The notes under the pieces are model-generated. The model made no database searches, had not been told where the DNA came from, and saw only the letters and a list, made by a program, of their open reading frames with translations. The position numbers and the translations under genes are program-made. A stretch of 64,000 nt of DNA from Rhizobium esperanzae (GTDB lineage: Bacteria; Pseudomonadota; Alphaproteobacteria; Rhizobiales; Rhizobiaceae), in contig NZ_MXPU01000023.1 in the NCBI RefSeq assembly GCF_002204185.1, forward strand, positions 1 through 64,000. Reading direction: 5' to 3'. Below are positions 36,001 to 44,108 of the stretch, in pieces. The stretch's first letter is position 1; each line of letters opens with the position of its first letter.

Positions 36001-37991
36001 AAGAAGGGCAACGGCTTCGGTTCGTGAGCCATTTCGAAGCAGAATCGCTCAGGAGAAGATCGGGCGCCGTCGATCGGATATTGGCCAGGGAAGGGAGAGC
36101 AGGAAACCTTGTTTCTGTATTTGATCCTCGATCTGCGGCTGAACCGACCCGGATCGAGCATATGATAGACGAGGAGCAGCTCGCTTCTTACGAACTTAAC
36201 GATGACCAGACACGGGCGTTTCGCGCGATTGTGGCCGCTCGCCCGGTTGGATTGCTGCAAGGTCCGCCGGGGACGGGCAAGACTCGCTTCATAGCGGCGC
36301 TTGCGCATTATGCGATCACAAAGGGACTTGCGCGGAACGTATTGCTTTCTAGCCAAGCGCACGAAGCGGTCAACACGGCAGCGGAAGCGCTTCTCAGGTT
36401 GTTTCGGACGTCTGGAGGCGACCCGAGCATCCTCAGAGTGGCCATGAGCGAAGACCAAGTCTCGGATCAGATCAGAGAATTTCACACGCCTAAAGTGGAG
36501 CAATCCCTAAAAGATAGGTTCTCGGCCACTTTCAGTGAGAGGATGGCAATAGTCGGAAAATCCATCGGGGTCGACAGGGAGGCTGTCAACGACGTCCTTG
36601 TCTTCCAGCAACAGGTCCTGCCTATGGCCATGCGCCTAGAGGAGCTGCTGGTAGAAATTAACGAGGCTGACGCACGCGTGACGGGTCTCAGGGGTTCGCT
36701 CGAGCTTGTGCTCGAAAAGCTCGGTCTTCCCTCGCACCTTGCGGCAGAAGTCGGCTCACCATTTTCCGATTTTCAAGACGAAGCGCTCTATTACCTTATG
36801 GAAAAGCATTCCGGATCCGGTATCAGCGCGGACAAGATCAAGAAACTGCAGGCCGTCGCGGGAATAGGCCGGGATTTTGTTAGCAGCGCATCCCGATATC
36901 TGCGCAGTTTCGAACCTTTCCTGGCCGGAACGCGCCAGATAGTAGCAGGGACATGCGTGGGTCTCGGCCGGACGTCCCTCGGTTTGACCAACACGTCATT
37001 TGACCTAGTCATCATCGATGAAGCAGCGAGATGCACTGCGAGCGAACTTCTCGTTCCACTTCAAGCAGCCCGCTGGGCGGTGCTTGTTGGCGATCAGGCC
37101 CAACTAGAGCCGCAACATCGCGCTGAAGTCGTGGACCGGGTAGCAAAGCGAACAAACATTTCGAAAAGAGAGATCAAGCGGAGCGATTTCGAAAGGGTTT
37201 TTGAGGCGACCTACGGGACGCTCGCTGGAGCGCGGCTCGCTACTCAGTACAGAATGCTCGAGCCGATTGGTAAGCTGGTGTCGGAAGCGTTTTACCCAGA
37301 TTTGACTCTCAAAGCTGGCAGACATCACTTCGTGCTTCCTTCCGATGTGTTGCCGGAGCCCTTCGACAAGCCACTCACCTGGATCGACACCGCTGGAATG
37401 TCAGAAAGCGCGTTTGAAGGGAAAGTCGGCGAGTTCGGCCGCGTCAATCGCATAGAAGCCGACGCTATCGTCAAGACGCTTGAGGAATGGCTAAGGCACG
37501 CCGAGTTTAGCGATTGGCTAGTCGGGCAGCGAGAATATCCATTCGGTATCGGTGTGATCTGCATGTACGCCGCCCAACGCGACCTGATACGGAAAATCAT
37601 GCTGAGGTCGGCGTTGGGCGAGCATCTGGACCGCCGCATTAAGATCGGCACTGTCGACAGTTACCAGGGGAAGGAGAACCCGATCGTCCTCTTGTCGCTC
37701 GTCCGCAATAACCGTGAAGGAAAAACTACTGGGAATTCGCGCTTCATCAAGGAGGGTTTTCTGGCGACCCCCAATCGCATTAACGTGGCGGCCAGCCGTG
37801 CGATGGATAGGCTAGTGATAGTGGGGAGTCGCTCAGGATGGCGACACGGGGGGCCGGTCGCCCAAATGACCGGCAAGTTTGATATGGCATTGGGACAAGG
37901 GCACGCGCGTTGCATTGACGCCGCCGACATGCTGACGCCAAGGGACAAGTTGCGGGCAGTCGTATCAAAAAGCGAGGTGACAGATGCTTGA
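33021..37991 (+). CDS. NERD nuclease / pseudokinase / kinase / SF1 helicase fusion
   Basis: A protein of about 1656 residues. Order of parts: a NERD domain (residues 10-110; REVDVILIT ... IIDLKNWG gives the Asp...Asp-x-Lys nuclease core); a degenerate kinase (about 255-460; HLDLGGHSIWL in place of the catalytic loop, then SDVARRDVYLLGVAV); a second kinase with VLVKLW, catalytic HGDLKPDN near 628 and IDFFDF in place of Asp-Phe-Gly; an acidic linker; an SF1 helicase with Walker A GPPGTGKT near 1081, Walker B IIDEAA near 1335 and GTVDSYQGKE near 1545. The N-terminus resembles BREX PglW, but no pglX or pglZ is near. The start is uncertain: TTG 33021 has AGAGGGGG upstream; TTG 32985 is the alternative. 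Confidence 0.85.
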   Translation: MQIKNCGRGIHKNEIAGIDKLRNLPASWYAFTNLDISLSAGTTREVDVILITSKRVLIIDLKNWGSAAITGTDGRWYLDGVDHEPSPVQKVLEIKRHLYQLLKKELGNRQETRKLPVPRIDGVVALIGNNERSGIPATERASVFTVDDLIKQITDDRRDRETFGSIAGEILSRPLTDPFWKEHLTRFFNGGSKSPLEPGRRKFDRYVPEEVSVFNHPGQIYREFEAKEAGTPPNLGTLRLWDFAKVTDTRFQNAEVRSEIVGRERRVYHWLRDRADNLEKFLLAPRVDDTSGGVDYWEVFDRRRRLKRLSDWSATEKDNVTAAGRTELARQLLSAVAEFHRVDAAHLDLGGHSIWLEMPTTVRLSHLFAAWHPSVKTLGKARYNFLASVTLPEDLLGLKSDVARRDVYLLGVAVHQILFGQTPEGEPPEWDAAVDPDLGFQHLHDWFAEMLDVDPQRRFANARNALEMFNRATTEHPTPQEVRTSLEKYRLEIRSQRALAAKFPLADDLLRESDRVDVWRSTVEGEDVLVKLWKQAAWGDLDKEGKRVLSFLDAASNAKIDAPAGISKIRGVYWLSDAFALVQDWAAGKTLAELLEHPPADWLKPEVAIEAVRRLESAVSRLHEASLAHGDLKPDNIVLTEGNDWFFIDFFDFSPTADGDLQNGNYSAGGDRFQRDRYAVTKLAEEMLAVCYLPVELAVGIAKAIDTCRTKEPRLTTLLPLAEALERALAIARAPLGAPGEAGRQIVISVRNAEVGPIEPDEGRYFVRTMGLNQTGPAKVIIRGASEELEVKLDDNGKPRACYRRTLTLTRIAIISRFENFSFEGSVAIHTSTHNDLSQLEPLITELVSDKAVTESASAAPDDIEDTSAPAIPEEEAEESLTELVAEEAANRDVEEVDVPLLWRELITIEKELTTDARVILDSSFDRSTRRHVAAIELESGSFDFDRNDTVGVQRQSKGGWRRVGELDLSRSTATIAVIEPPQFSGPPHGSFLEEGQRLRFVSHFEAESLRRRSGAVDRILAREGRAGNLVSVFDPRSAAEPTRIEHMIDEEQLASYELNDDQTRAFRAIVAARPVGLLQGPPGTGKTRFIAALAHYAITKGLARNVLLSSQAHEAVNTAAEALLRLFRTSGGDPSILRVAMSEDQVSDQIREFHTPKVEQSLKDRFSATFSERMAIVGKSIGVDREAVNDVLVFQQQVLPMAMRLEELLVEINEADARVTGLRGSLELVLEKLGLPSHLAAEVGSPFSDFQDEALYYLMEKHSGSGISADKIKKLQAVAGIGRDFVSSASRYLRSFEPFLAGTRQIVAGTCVGLGRTSLGLTNTSFDLVIIDEAARCTASELLVPLQAARWAVLVGDQAQLEPQHRAEVVDRVAKRTNISKREIKRSDFERVFEATYGTLAGARLATQYRMLEPIGKLVSEAFYPDLTLKAGRHHFVLPSDVLPEPFDKPLTWIDTAGMSESAFEGKVGEFGRVNRIEADAIVKTLEEWLRHAEFSDWLVGQREYPFGIGVICMYAAQRDLIRKIMLRSALGEHLDRRIKIGTVDSYQGKENPIVLLSLVRNNREGKTTGNSRFIKEGFLATPNRINVAASRAMDRLVIVGSRSGWRHGGPVAQMTGKFDMALGQGHARCIDAADMLTPRDKLRAVVSKSEVTDA

Positions 37992-39468
37992 GAAACGCAA
38001 AATACTCAAGTTGAAGACCGATGATCTTGTTCCACCCGAGGAAGACCGCAAGGTCGAGCTGCACACATTCGACGTCCTGTTGCCATGCCGCAGATACGAT
38101 GTGAGCTACAAGGTTGCCGTCCTTGGCCAGATGAGTCCAACCCTCGAATTTCTCATGCGGTTAGTTAAATCTGTCGACGGAATTGGAGAGGACGAAGCTC
38201 GGCAGTTTTTCGGTTACAATCGCGTCGAGATGGAATTCGTTCTAGGCGAAGGAACGACGCCAGGTTACATTGAGCGCCGCACGAATAGGCTTTGGCTTAC
38301 GACCGCTGGAGAAGCTCTTTTCTCGAACGGTGACGACGGCCCAGCTATCTATTCTGTCGAGAACCGCCGCAATAGTTTCGGATTTGACCAGCTAGCGATA
38401 GCGCCTCAGACCCATATGCATCTCGATCAACTGGAGATGAACCTTCCCGACCTTAGCCTCGACGTTTATAAAGGAGGGGGGAGAGCGTCGAAAGTTGTAG
38501 AGGACCGTTTTCACTATTTTTTCCGAGAACTCGCCGATCGTGAAGACCGCGACCGCCTTCAGCGCCGCGACCTTTACGCAATAGGATCTGCGATTCCCGG
38601 TGATCGTTTTCAAGTCCCAGTGCGGATCAAAGTTGTCGCTCAAGCTTCAAGCCCAAGCGTCGTCGAGGCGGATCTCACCTCGTGGCGATCGGATCAGGAA
38701 ATGTCTGATCGCCCCGAGATCGAACAGGCTGTTGGACGGTTTCTTTCTGAGCTTCGGCTTCCCAAGCAGGAAGCTGTTGATGCCCACGCCTACAGACTCT
38801 TGACTGAACTTGCTCCTGAATTTTTCAAGGAATTTACAATCAGCAGCGGCCTCTCTATCGGGCGATACTGGCGAGAGGCGGTTTCCCGCGCAGGCGAACC
38901 TCGAACGGATAGGCAGACGATCGCTTTGGTCGGCTCGCTTCTGACACAGGGAAACATTGAGCGGATCCTGCGAGTGATTGATTATGGCCTTCGGAAAAGC
39001 GATCCCCCGAAGATGGTCCTCTCTGTACCTCCGGTAACAAAGCATTGGGGTGCAACGACCCTTCTTAGGGATCTGAATGCCCTCATAAGAATGAAACTCC
39101 GTCATTCCGATGGGGACGAATCCAGTGAACCCGAGACATGCTGCGTTTGCACTGAAAAAGTACCAAAATACATTAGTTCTGCCTTCGACAACTCGGTTGC
39201 TATCGCATACTGCAGCCTTCCCCCTAGCCTCGAGATATATCTCATACCGGGGTTGGCCGCGGTTGCACTCGTTCATGCGCCCATCGGTCCGGCAGGAATG
39301 GGTGCGCCGGCCCCGCTTGGGTTCGCTACGTTTGATCCCGCGGTGATCCGTCGAATCGAGAATTTAATTGGTGATGAAGTCGTGCCACGCGTTAACGAAG
39401 ACGCACGACGTTCGGCTATCGAACGAGCAATTGCGCCTCGAGCGGCGTTGGAAGCGAAGGTAGATTGA
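37984..39468 (+). CDS. Unrecognised partner of the NERD-kinase-helicase
   Basis: A 494-residue protein that I cannot assign to a family. It overlaps the fusion gene by 8 bases, so the two are made together. It starts with a charged segment, then a mixed fold. It carries a Cys cluster near residue 391 (ETCCVCTEKVP) that could bind a metal, and a hydrophobic stretch near 420-445. By analogy with PglW-linked systems it may be a recognition or effector subunit; this is an inference from position only. Confidence 0.8.
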   Translation: MLEKRKILKLKTDDLVPPEEDRKVELHTFDVLLPCRRYDVSYKVAVLGQMSPTLEFLMRLVKSVDGIGEDEARQFFGYNRVEMEFVLGEGTTPGYIERRTNRLWLTTAGEALFSNGDDGPAIYSVENRRNSFGFDQLAIAPQTHMHLDQLEMNLPDLSLDVYKGGGRASKVVEDRFHYFFRELADREDRDRLQRRDLYAIGSAIPGDRFQVPVRIKVVAQASSPSVVEADLTSWRSDQEMSDRPEIEQAVGRFLSELRLPKQEAVDAHAYRLLTELAPEFFKEFTISSGLSIGRYWREAVSRAGEPRTDRQTIALVGSLLTQGNIERILRVIDYGLRKSDPPKMVLSVPPVTKHWGATTLLRDLNALIRMKLRHSDGDESSEPETCCVCTEKVPKYISSAFDNSVAIAYCSLPPSLEIYLIPGLAAVALVHAPIGPAGMGAPAPLGFATFDPAVIRRIENLIGDEVVPRVNEDARRSAIERAIAPRAALEAKVD

Positions 39469-39863
39469 AAAGCTCCTGCCGATTCCGAATTGATCATTAG
39501 GTTAGATCGTCTGGTCAAAGGTTCGACTGTTCGTATCCCACACATCAACAAATCCGATTTGGTTGGCTGTGTGCTGTCGTTTTCGAGGAGGCATTGCAGC
39601 CAAGCGCAGGCCGACTGCTTTGCGCCTTCATTTCTGCCAGTTAGGCGCTGCCCTAGCGTTCCCAAAAGCGGCCAGTCCGCTGATCTACCCTCAAGCTCAG
39701 CGACGGGGTAAATCCTTTTCTGTCCGCATCTGCTACCGCCGCTCGATCGGCGGGCGCCATCCTGACAATCAACTTGCCAAAACTGCTGCAATCCGAGGTG
39801 CCGCATGAATGCGGCAGAGGCATTTATGTCGCCGCAGATGATGTCTTGCTGTCTGGCAGGACG
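39469..39863. other. Spacer between the two candidate defence loci
   Basis: The genes on both sides end here (convergent). No gene was recognised. It contains, at 39662-39681, a 20-base sequence that recurs with one mismatch at 45859-45878 on the far side of the ubiquitin-like locus. Confidence 0.5.
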
Positions 39864-41348
39864 TCAGCGGCCACGCGGGTTTTGCTTGCCTGAGCAATAT
39901 GGGCAGCCATCGCGCCTTGGCGTCGCCGTTTCAGTCATCGACAGGTTTTTGAACTGGAAGACGGTCTTGGGCGAGCGTAATTCGGTTTCGCCCGAGACGA
40001 CACGAAATAGGCCGGCGGCTGTTAGGATGGCAGCAGTCATGGATACGAATGATACGGAGAACTCGGGCGCTATGCGCCCGACGAAGCTTTTGACGTCACG
40101 CTCGCCTATCTGCCCGCATTTTGGTTGCTTCGACGCCAGGAAGGCCATTGCGGCATCGAGATCGTCCACATGCCCGGCCAATTCCCGGCGACGATCCGCC
40201 TCGGACATTGCCCGCAGTGCCGCTTCCCTCTCGGCGGCGCTAGCCACATAGTCGTTCGGGACATTCCAACAACCCAGACATTCGGTGCCTTCTACCAGTC
40301 CGTACGTCACCGACTGCGCCCGCAGGCTGTCCGTACTTCCGCCCATGACGATCCGCGGGTGCAAGCCCTGGATGTCCTGGCGTGACGTGTCGATATCCAC
40401 GGCGGAAATGACCAAATCGAATTCGTCGTTCGCTTCCGCTTCGGCTAGTTGAGGATGCAGCCCGAGGCGGAGCCCCTTAATATAGCCGCGCAACGTGCCT
40501 GCATGCTCCATGCCACCCAAGCCGGACAGCGCGCGGTAGCGTGCCACGGCATCTGTCTTGAGGTGGCCGATGTCGGCGATGCCGGCCAAAAAACAGCGAT
40601 TAAGGTTGGTCCCCTCCTTGTCGTGGTGATCATGGTCGACGGATACCACGAACGTATCAGCAAGTTCGCTGGCGCCGAGAATCTGGATGAAGCCTTGTCC
40701 AACCGCGCCAGCGCCAATGAGGTAAAGCGGCCGCAGGTGCGAGCCGACCAGATTTGGTCCGTCGTCGAGGTCGTCCCACCGGCCCGCCGAGCCGTCCCAA
40801 AGCGAATAGGCATCATCATCGGCGAAGCGACCCTTCCTGAGTCCCTTCGCGCGCTTGAAAAGCTCGCCGGCGACCAGGCAGGCCGCAAGATACGGGCCGA
40901 TGCACTCCTGGCGGTCGGATCCGCGCCCGAACCGGTGCGGTTCGTGGCCGATCCATGCTTTCCATCCCGCGCCCCAGCAGTAGAGATCCGCGCCGCTGGC
41001 GCCTTCCCCGGTCAGGTCAACGATGATGTCCGCGGTACCGTCTTCCGGCAAAACCGAGATCCGTCCGCCGTTTGCCCATGTAGCTAGGTTTTCGACTCCC
41101 TCCATCGCATTGATCGGACCGGCGCCGTTTGGCCTGACCACCGAGATATCGCCTTCGACATCAACCTGGATCGCGCGAACTACGCCATGCAGCCTTGCCG
41201 TCAGGTTGGTCAGGCATACCAGCATATGCTGACGATTGACCTTGCCCGTGACGCTGCCAACGCGCAAAAGCACGGTGATCATCTCGGCCTCTTTGCCCAG
41301 CCCATCAATCGGTCTCGAATGTCGATCACCCAATGCCAAGTCCGTCAT
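39864..41348 (-). CDS. ThiF/E1-like activating enzyme of a Ubl system
   Basis: A 494-residue protein with an N-terminal extension of about 200 residues and a C-terminal adenylating Rossmann domain. Seen: the nucleotide loop GAGAVG at 212-217, the acidic strand and Asn-Leu-Asn-Arg (248-251) of E1/ThiF enzymes, two Cys pairs likely to bind zinc (C357/C360 and C482/C485), and Cys411 in PKCGQI as the best candidate for thioester formation. It should adenylate the C-terminal glycine of the triple-Ubl protein. The ATG overlaps the JAMM protease stop (ATGA), the last junction of a four-gene operon. Confidence 0.9.
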   Translation of the reverse strand: MTDLALGDRHSRPIDGLGKEAEMITVLLRVGSVTGKVNRQHMLVCLTNLTARLHGVVRAIQVDVEGDISVVRPNGAGPINAMEGVENLATWANGGRISVLPEDGTADIIVDLTGEGASGADLYCWGAGWKAWIGHEPHRFGRGSDRQECIGPYLAACLVAGELFKRAKGLRKGRFADDDAYSLWDGSAGRWDDLDDGPNLVGSHLRPLYLIGAGAVGQGFIQILGASELADTFVVSVDHDHHDKEGTNLNRCFLAGIADIGHLKTDAVARYRALSGLGGMEHAGTLRGYIKGLRLGLHPQLAEAEANDEFDLVISAVDIDTSRQDIQGLHPRIVMGGSTDSLRAQSVTYGLVEGTECLGCWNVPNDYVASAAEREAALRAMSEADRRRELAGHVDDLDAAMAFLASKQPKCGQIGERDVKSFVGRIAPEFSVSFVSMTAAILTAAGLFRVVSGETELRSPKTVFQFKNLSMTETATPRRDGCPYCSGKQNPRGR

Positions 41349-41878
41349 CGGAAGTCCCTCTTGTCGAGCGCAGGCCCCGGCATCATGACAAGGCGGTCTT
41401 GAACCTGTCGGGGCGCGAGCATATGCCAGTAGTCGTTTTGCCACTCGTGCACCCCGATGCCCTGGGGCCATGGTGCTGTCTGCATTCCGTAGGCCGGGAA
41501 CACGAGCGACAGGATACGGCGGCTGGAAATCATGGCATCGTCGTATCGGGAGTGCTCGGTATTGGCCCCGGGGTGACTATGGATCTGGGCCAAAGGCTTC
41601 CAGCCGTCGGGCAGGTCATGCACCATTTCGCGCATCGCATCGGCCTCAACGTGATAGTTGCCAGGCGTGGATTGTTGGCGAGGGGCACGGGCCGAGCGAA
41701 CCATTGCGACGTCGCCGTCCCGGTCCCCGTACCAGAACACGCACGCTTCCCGCCGACCGGCGCGTTGCAGCATCTCGCACGTCGCCGCGATCGCGGTCGG
41801 CGGCAGCTTAAGAACAAGGCGGCTGGGAACGTATGGACTCGGTGCCGGGGCACGGCGCAAGAGATACTCATCCTGCAT
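41345..41878 (-). CDS. JAMM/MPN metalloprotease (Ubl peptidase)
   Basis: A 177-residue JAB-domain protein. The zinc motif is complete: His100-x-His102, seven residues, Ser110, Asp113, with Glu44 as the catalytic glutamate. In related operons such enzymes trim the Ubl tail or remove it from targets. The upstream Ubl protein ends Gly-Gly-Ala, so removing one residue would expose a Gly-Gly end. It overlaps the E2-like gene by 11 bases and the E1 gene by 4. Confidence 0.92.
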   Translation of the reverse strand: MQDEYLLRRAPAPSPYVPSRLVLKLPPTAIAATCEMLQRAGRREACVFWYGDRDGDVAMVRSARAPRQQSTPGNYHVEADAMREMVHDLPDGWKPLAQIHSHPGANTEHSRYDDAMISSRRILSLVFPAYGMQTAPWPQGIGVHEWQNDYWHMLAPRQVQDRLVMMPGPALDKRDFR

Positions 41879-42386
41879 ATCGCTCGAACCTTCCCTGATA
41901 GTTGGTGCGGAAGGCCCGTTCTATCGCCGACAGGGTGTTGCGGAACGTGTCACCGGTGCGCCAGAGAATTGCGTCTTCACCGCCGTGGTTGACGTCGTAA
42001 TATTCGAAGACCGCCGAACAGCAGACGAGCTGGATCACGCCGTCGGGTCCTTGGTACGCGGCATGAATGTGGACCTCGGGCGAGGTCAGCTGCGGTAGGT
42101 GATGCTGGTCGGATTGCCCCGCGTAATCGAGAGTCGCGGGATTGACGAACCTGGCGCTCGGCGGCCAGTCGGCGCCGGCGATGAAGTCCAGCCGAAGCAG
42201 ATATTCCTCAGCGACCCCCTCGTGCGTACCGCGCATGGGGACGAGCAGGGTGCGGTCCGACAACTGGGTCCAACCCAGCTCCTCCATGCTTTGACCTTCG
42301 AATTCGAGGACGCGTGGCAGGTGCTGATCCAGCACCTGCCTGCCCGCCCGCAGATCGAGGCTCGGCCGTGATCCGTGCACGGCCAT
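41868..42386 (-). CDS. E2-like conjugating protein of a Ubl system
   Basis: A 172-residue protein placed where prokaryotic E2-like (UBC-fold) proteins sit in multiubiquitin operons. A conserved beta-rich core (PEVHIHAAYQ ... VIQLVCCSAVFEYYDV) contains adjacent Cys122-Cys123, one of which is the likely thioester cysteine, and is followed by a Trp...Thr-containing C-terminal helix region. The start is the ATG one base after the Ubl gene's TGA; the longer upstream frame lies inside the Ubl gene. The E2 assignment is based on neighbours and pattern, not on a full alignment. Confidence 0.75.
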   Translation of the reverse strand: MAVHGSRPSLDLRAGRQVLDQHLPRVLEFEGQSMEELGWTQLSDRTLLVPMRGTHEGVAEEYLLRLDFIAGADWPPSARFVNPATLDYAGQSDQHHLPQLTSPEVHIHAAYQGPDGVIQLVCCSAVFEYYDVNHGGEDAILWRTGDTFRNTLSAIERAFRTNYQGRFERYAG

Positions 42387-42387
42387 G

Positions 42388-43110
42388 TCACGCGCCCCCG
42401 GTGCGGGCTGCGATCTCGAACTTCTTGTCGCACAGCCCCTGCCGCTGCGCCGCCTCGAGAGACAGCGAAAGGTGATCCATGAGACTGACCGGCCCGCCGG
42501 CGGTGTTGGCCTGGAGCACGTCACGCTCCGTGCGCGTGACCTCGAGCTCCCGGTAAGCCTGGTCCCAGAGTTCGGCCAGCGTGATCGGGCCGTCCACCTT
42601 AAAACGTGCGGTTTCGAGTTCGCCTAGATGCTTAACCCGCACCGTCTGCTTTTTCGGACCAACAAGCTTGCCGGGCTTGAAGCTTTCCACCCCTGCCTCG
42701 TCCAGATTGATCAGCTCCTCCTCGTCGAGGGCGATGTCGGGCTCGTCAGTCTTTTCGAGGTAGATGCCCTTGTCGGCAGCCACGTTCTTGAGCTTGCGCA
42801 GCGTCGCTGCCGTGATGAAGCGCGCGGGCCAGTCAAGGGCTTCACCCGAAAAGGCGATGCGATAGGAACGATCACTGAGGGCGACCAGGAAGCGGCCGCC
42901 GTCCGACAGAGGCACGGATTCGCGGTGCCGCACATCTTCGAGCTCGCCGTCGTCGAGTAGCTGCAAGACATAAACGTACTCGTCCGATTCGAAACCAGCA
43001 GCCAGCGCGATCTGGCCACCCGACGGCGTCCGGTCCCTCATGGGAACCGTGCGGAACACCAGATCGGTGCCCGCAATCTCGATCGTGCGATTGGGATTGA
43101 CGTCACTCAT
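42388..43110 (-). CDS. Triple ubiquitin-like (multiubiquitin) protein
   Basis: A 240-residue protein of three ubiquitin-like units: about 9-81, 82-147 and 155-239, each beginning with a strand like IEIAGT, YRIAFSG or QTVRVKH. It ends in Arg-Thr-Gly-Gly-Ala, so a Gly-Gly tail lies one residue from the end, the mark of a modifier needing protease trimming. It is the first gene of the operon; the start follows AAGGAG. Downstream come E2, JAMM and E1 genes with no gaps. Such operons have been predicted bioinformatically, and related Ubl operons (Bil, Bub) act against phages. Confidence 0.88.
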   Translation of the reverse strand: MSDVNPNRTIEIAGTDLVFRTVPMRDRTPSGGQIALAAGFESDEYVYVLQLLDDGELEDVRHRESVPLSDGGRFLVALSDRSYRIAFSGEALDWPARFITAATLRKLKNVAADKGIYLEKTDEPDIALDEEELINLDEAGVESFKPGKLVGPKKQTVRVKHLGELETARFKVDGPITLAELWDQAYRELEVTRTERDVLQANTAGGPVSLMDHLSLSLEAAQRQGLCDKKFEIAARTGGA

Positions 43111-43145
43111 TTCAGAAACTCCTTCATTTCGATATTTCATCAAAT

Positions 43146-43164
43146 ACTAGCTAAAAACTAGCTA
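43146..43164. promoter_or_regulatory. Tandem ACTAGCTA operator between divergent operons
   Basis: Two direct copies of ACTAGCTA (43146-43153 and 43157-43164) are 11 bases apart, one helical turn, and each is nearly palindromic. They lie 36 bases upstream of the triple-Ubl start and 84 bases upstream of the RHH gene. Ribbon-helix-helix proteins bind such tandem sites, so the RHH protein at 43248 is the natural candidate. Confidence 0.6.
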
Positions 43165-43193
43165 GTCAATATGGATCGGATGGCTAATTAATG

Positions 43194-43222
43194 TTGACAA
43201 GTTGAGTGGAGAATGGTAGAAC
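43194..43222 (+). promoter_or_regulatory. Candidate promoter of the RHH-ImmA cassette
   Basis: TTGACA at 43194-43199 is a perfect -35 box. Seventeen bases on, TAGAAC at 43217-43222 is a weak -10 box. It lies 26 bases before the RHH start codon. Confidence 0.45.
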
Positions 43223-43247
43223 CGCGCGTCCACACGGAGGGAAGAGC

Positions 43248-43463
43248 ATGGTTGAAAAGCGTACGATGACGCTGAATTTGAGTTCGCAGGAGATGGATCT
43301 GGTCGACCGCCTTGCGGACGAGAAGGGCTTATCTAAGACCGCGTTGGTAAGGCAGGCACTCAGGCTCTATCAGTCCATCACGGACAGAATAGACCGAGGC
43401 GAGAAGGTGTTCTTCGAAGACCCGTCGACCAAGGAAAAGGCCGAATTGATGGTGCTGAGCTAG
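43248..43463 (+). CDS. Ribbon-helix-helix (CopG/MetJ-type) regulator
   Basis: A 71-residue protein with a ribbon-helix-helix fold: beta strand KRTMTLNLS, helix QEMDLVDRLADEKG, turn, helix KTALVRQALRLYQSI. It binds DNA as a dimer. The start was placed at the ATG after GGAGGGAAGAGC. It is the first gene of a rightward cassette of four and is divergent from the Ubl operon, so it may repress both from the ACTAGCTA repeats. Confidence 0.82.
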   Translation: MVEKRTMTLNLSSQEMDLVDRLADEKGLSKTALVRQALRLYQSITDRIDRGEKVFFEDPSTKEKAELMVLS

Positions 43464-43467
43464 CACG

Positions 43468-44097
43468 ATGTCGGGAATGTTGATCGGCACGTTCGACCTG
43501 TTCGACCGCAGAACGGGCAAGTTCGTTGAGGCCCAAGTAGTGAGCCCCGCCGGCGCGAGCAACGTCGCCGACATCGAAGCGTCGTGGCGCCCGCTCATGC
43601 AGGCCAGGATCGAGCAATTGAGGGCGCAGGATCGACTGACCATCGAATCGCTTGGCGAAAACGAACTTCAGGACGCTCATTGGCGATGGTCCGAGAAGGT
43701 CGAAAGGTCGTCCAATCGCCTTGACCGACAATCGTTCGCGATCGTGGCTGAAGGCGCCACTCAGGGCCTCATGCTCGTGACGACCGCGGGCTTCGCCAGG
43801 GAACCCACCCAACGCGGCAAACCACTGGTCACGATAGACCTGTTGGCTACTGCGCCTTGGAACAGGCGGCGGTTCGATCCCGCTGCGCGCTTCAAGGGCG
43901 TTGGGCGGATCATGATGGTTGCTGCCATCAGCCTTAGCGTCCAAGAGGAATTCAGTGGAAGAGTGGGGTTGCACGCCTTGCCACAAGCAGACGCTTGGTA
44001 TCGTGATACGGTTGGAATGATCGACTTAGGGATAGACGAGACTCGCATGCGCTACTTCGAGCTGACCGAAGCTAAAGCGCGCGCGTTCCTCGCATAA
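43468..44097 (+). CDS. GNAT-like protein
   Basis: A 209-residue protein whose second half (LVTIDLLATAPWN ... GRIMMVAAISLSVQEEFSGRVGLHALPQADAWYRDTVGM) looks like an N-acetyltransferase fold with the usual late strand-helix pattern. The acetyl-CoA loop, which is Arg/Gln-x-x-Gly-x-Gly/Ala in family members, is not clearly present (FKGVGRI is the closest), so activity is uncertain. It starts 5 bases after the RHH gene. Confidence 0.6.
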   Translation: MSGMLIGTFDLFDRRTGKFVEAQVVSPAGASNVADIEASWRPLMQARIEQLRAQDRLTIESLGENELQDAHWRWSEKVERSSNRLDRQSFAIVAEGATQGLMLVTTAGFAREPTQRGKPLVTIDLLATAPWNRRRFDPAARFKGVGRIMMVAAISLSVQEEFSGRVGLHALPQADAWYRDTVGMIDLGIDETRMRYFELTEAKARAFLA

Positions 44098-44108
44098 CAA
44101 GGGAGCAG

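Noticed and set aside
33021..37991. The fusion gene as a canonical BREX pglW
   Set aside because: The C-terminal SF1 helicase and the absence of pglX, pglY and pglZ genes nearby do not fit a standard BREX type 2 locus.
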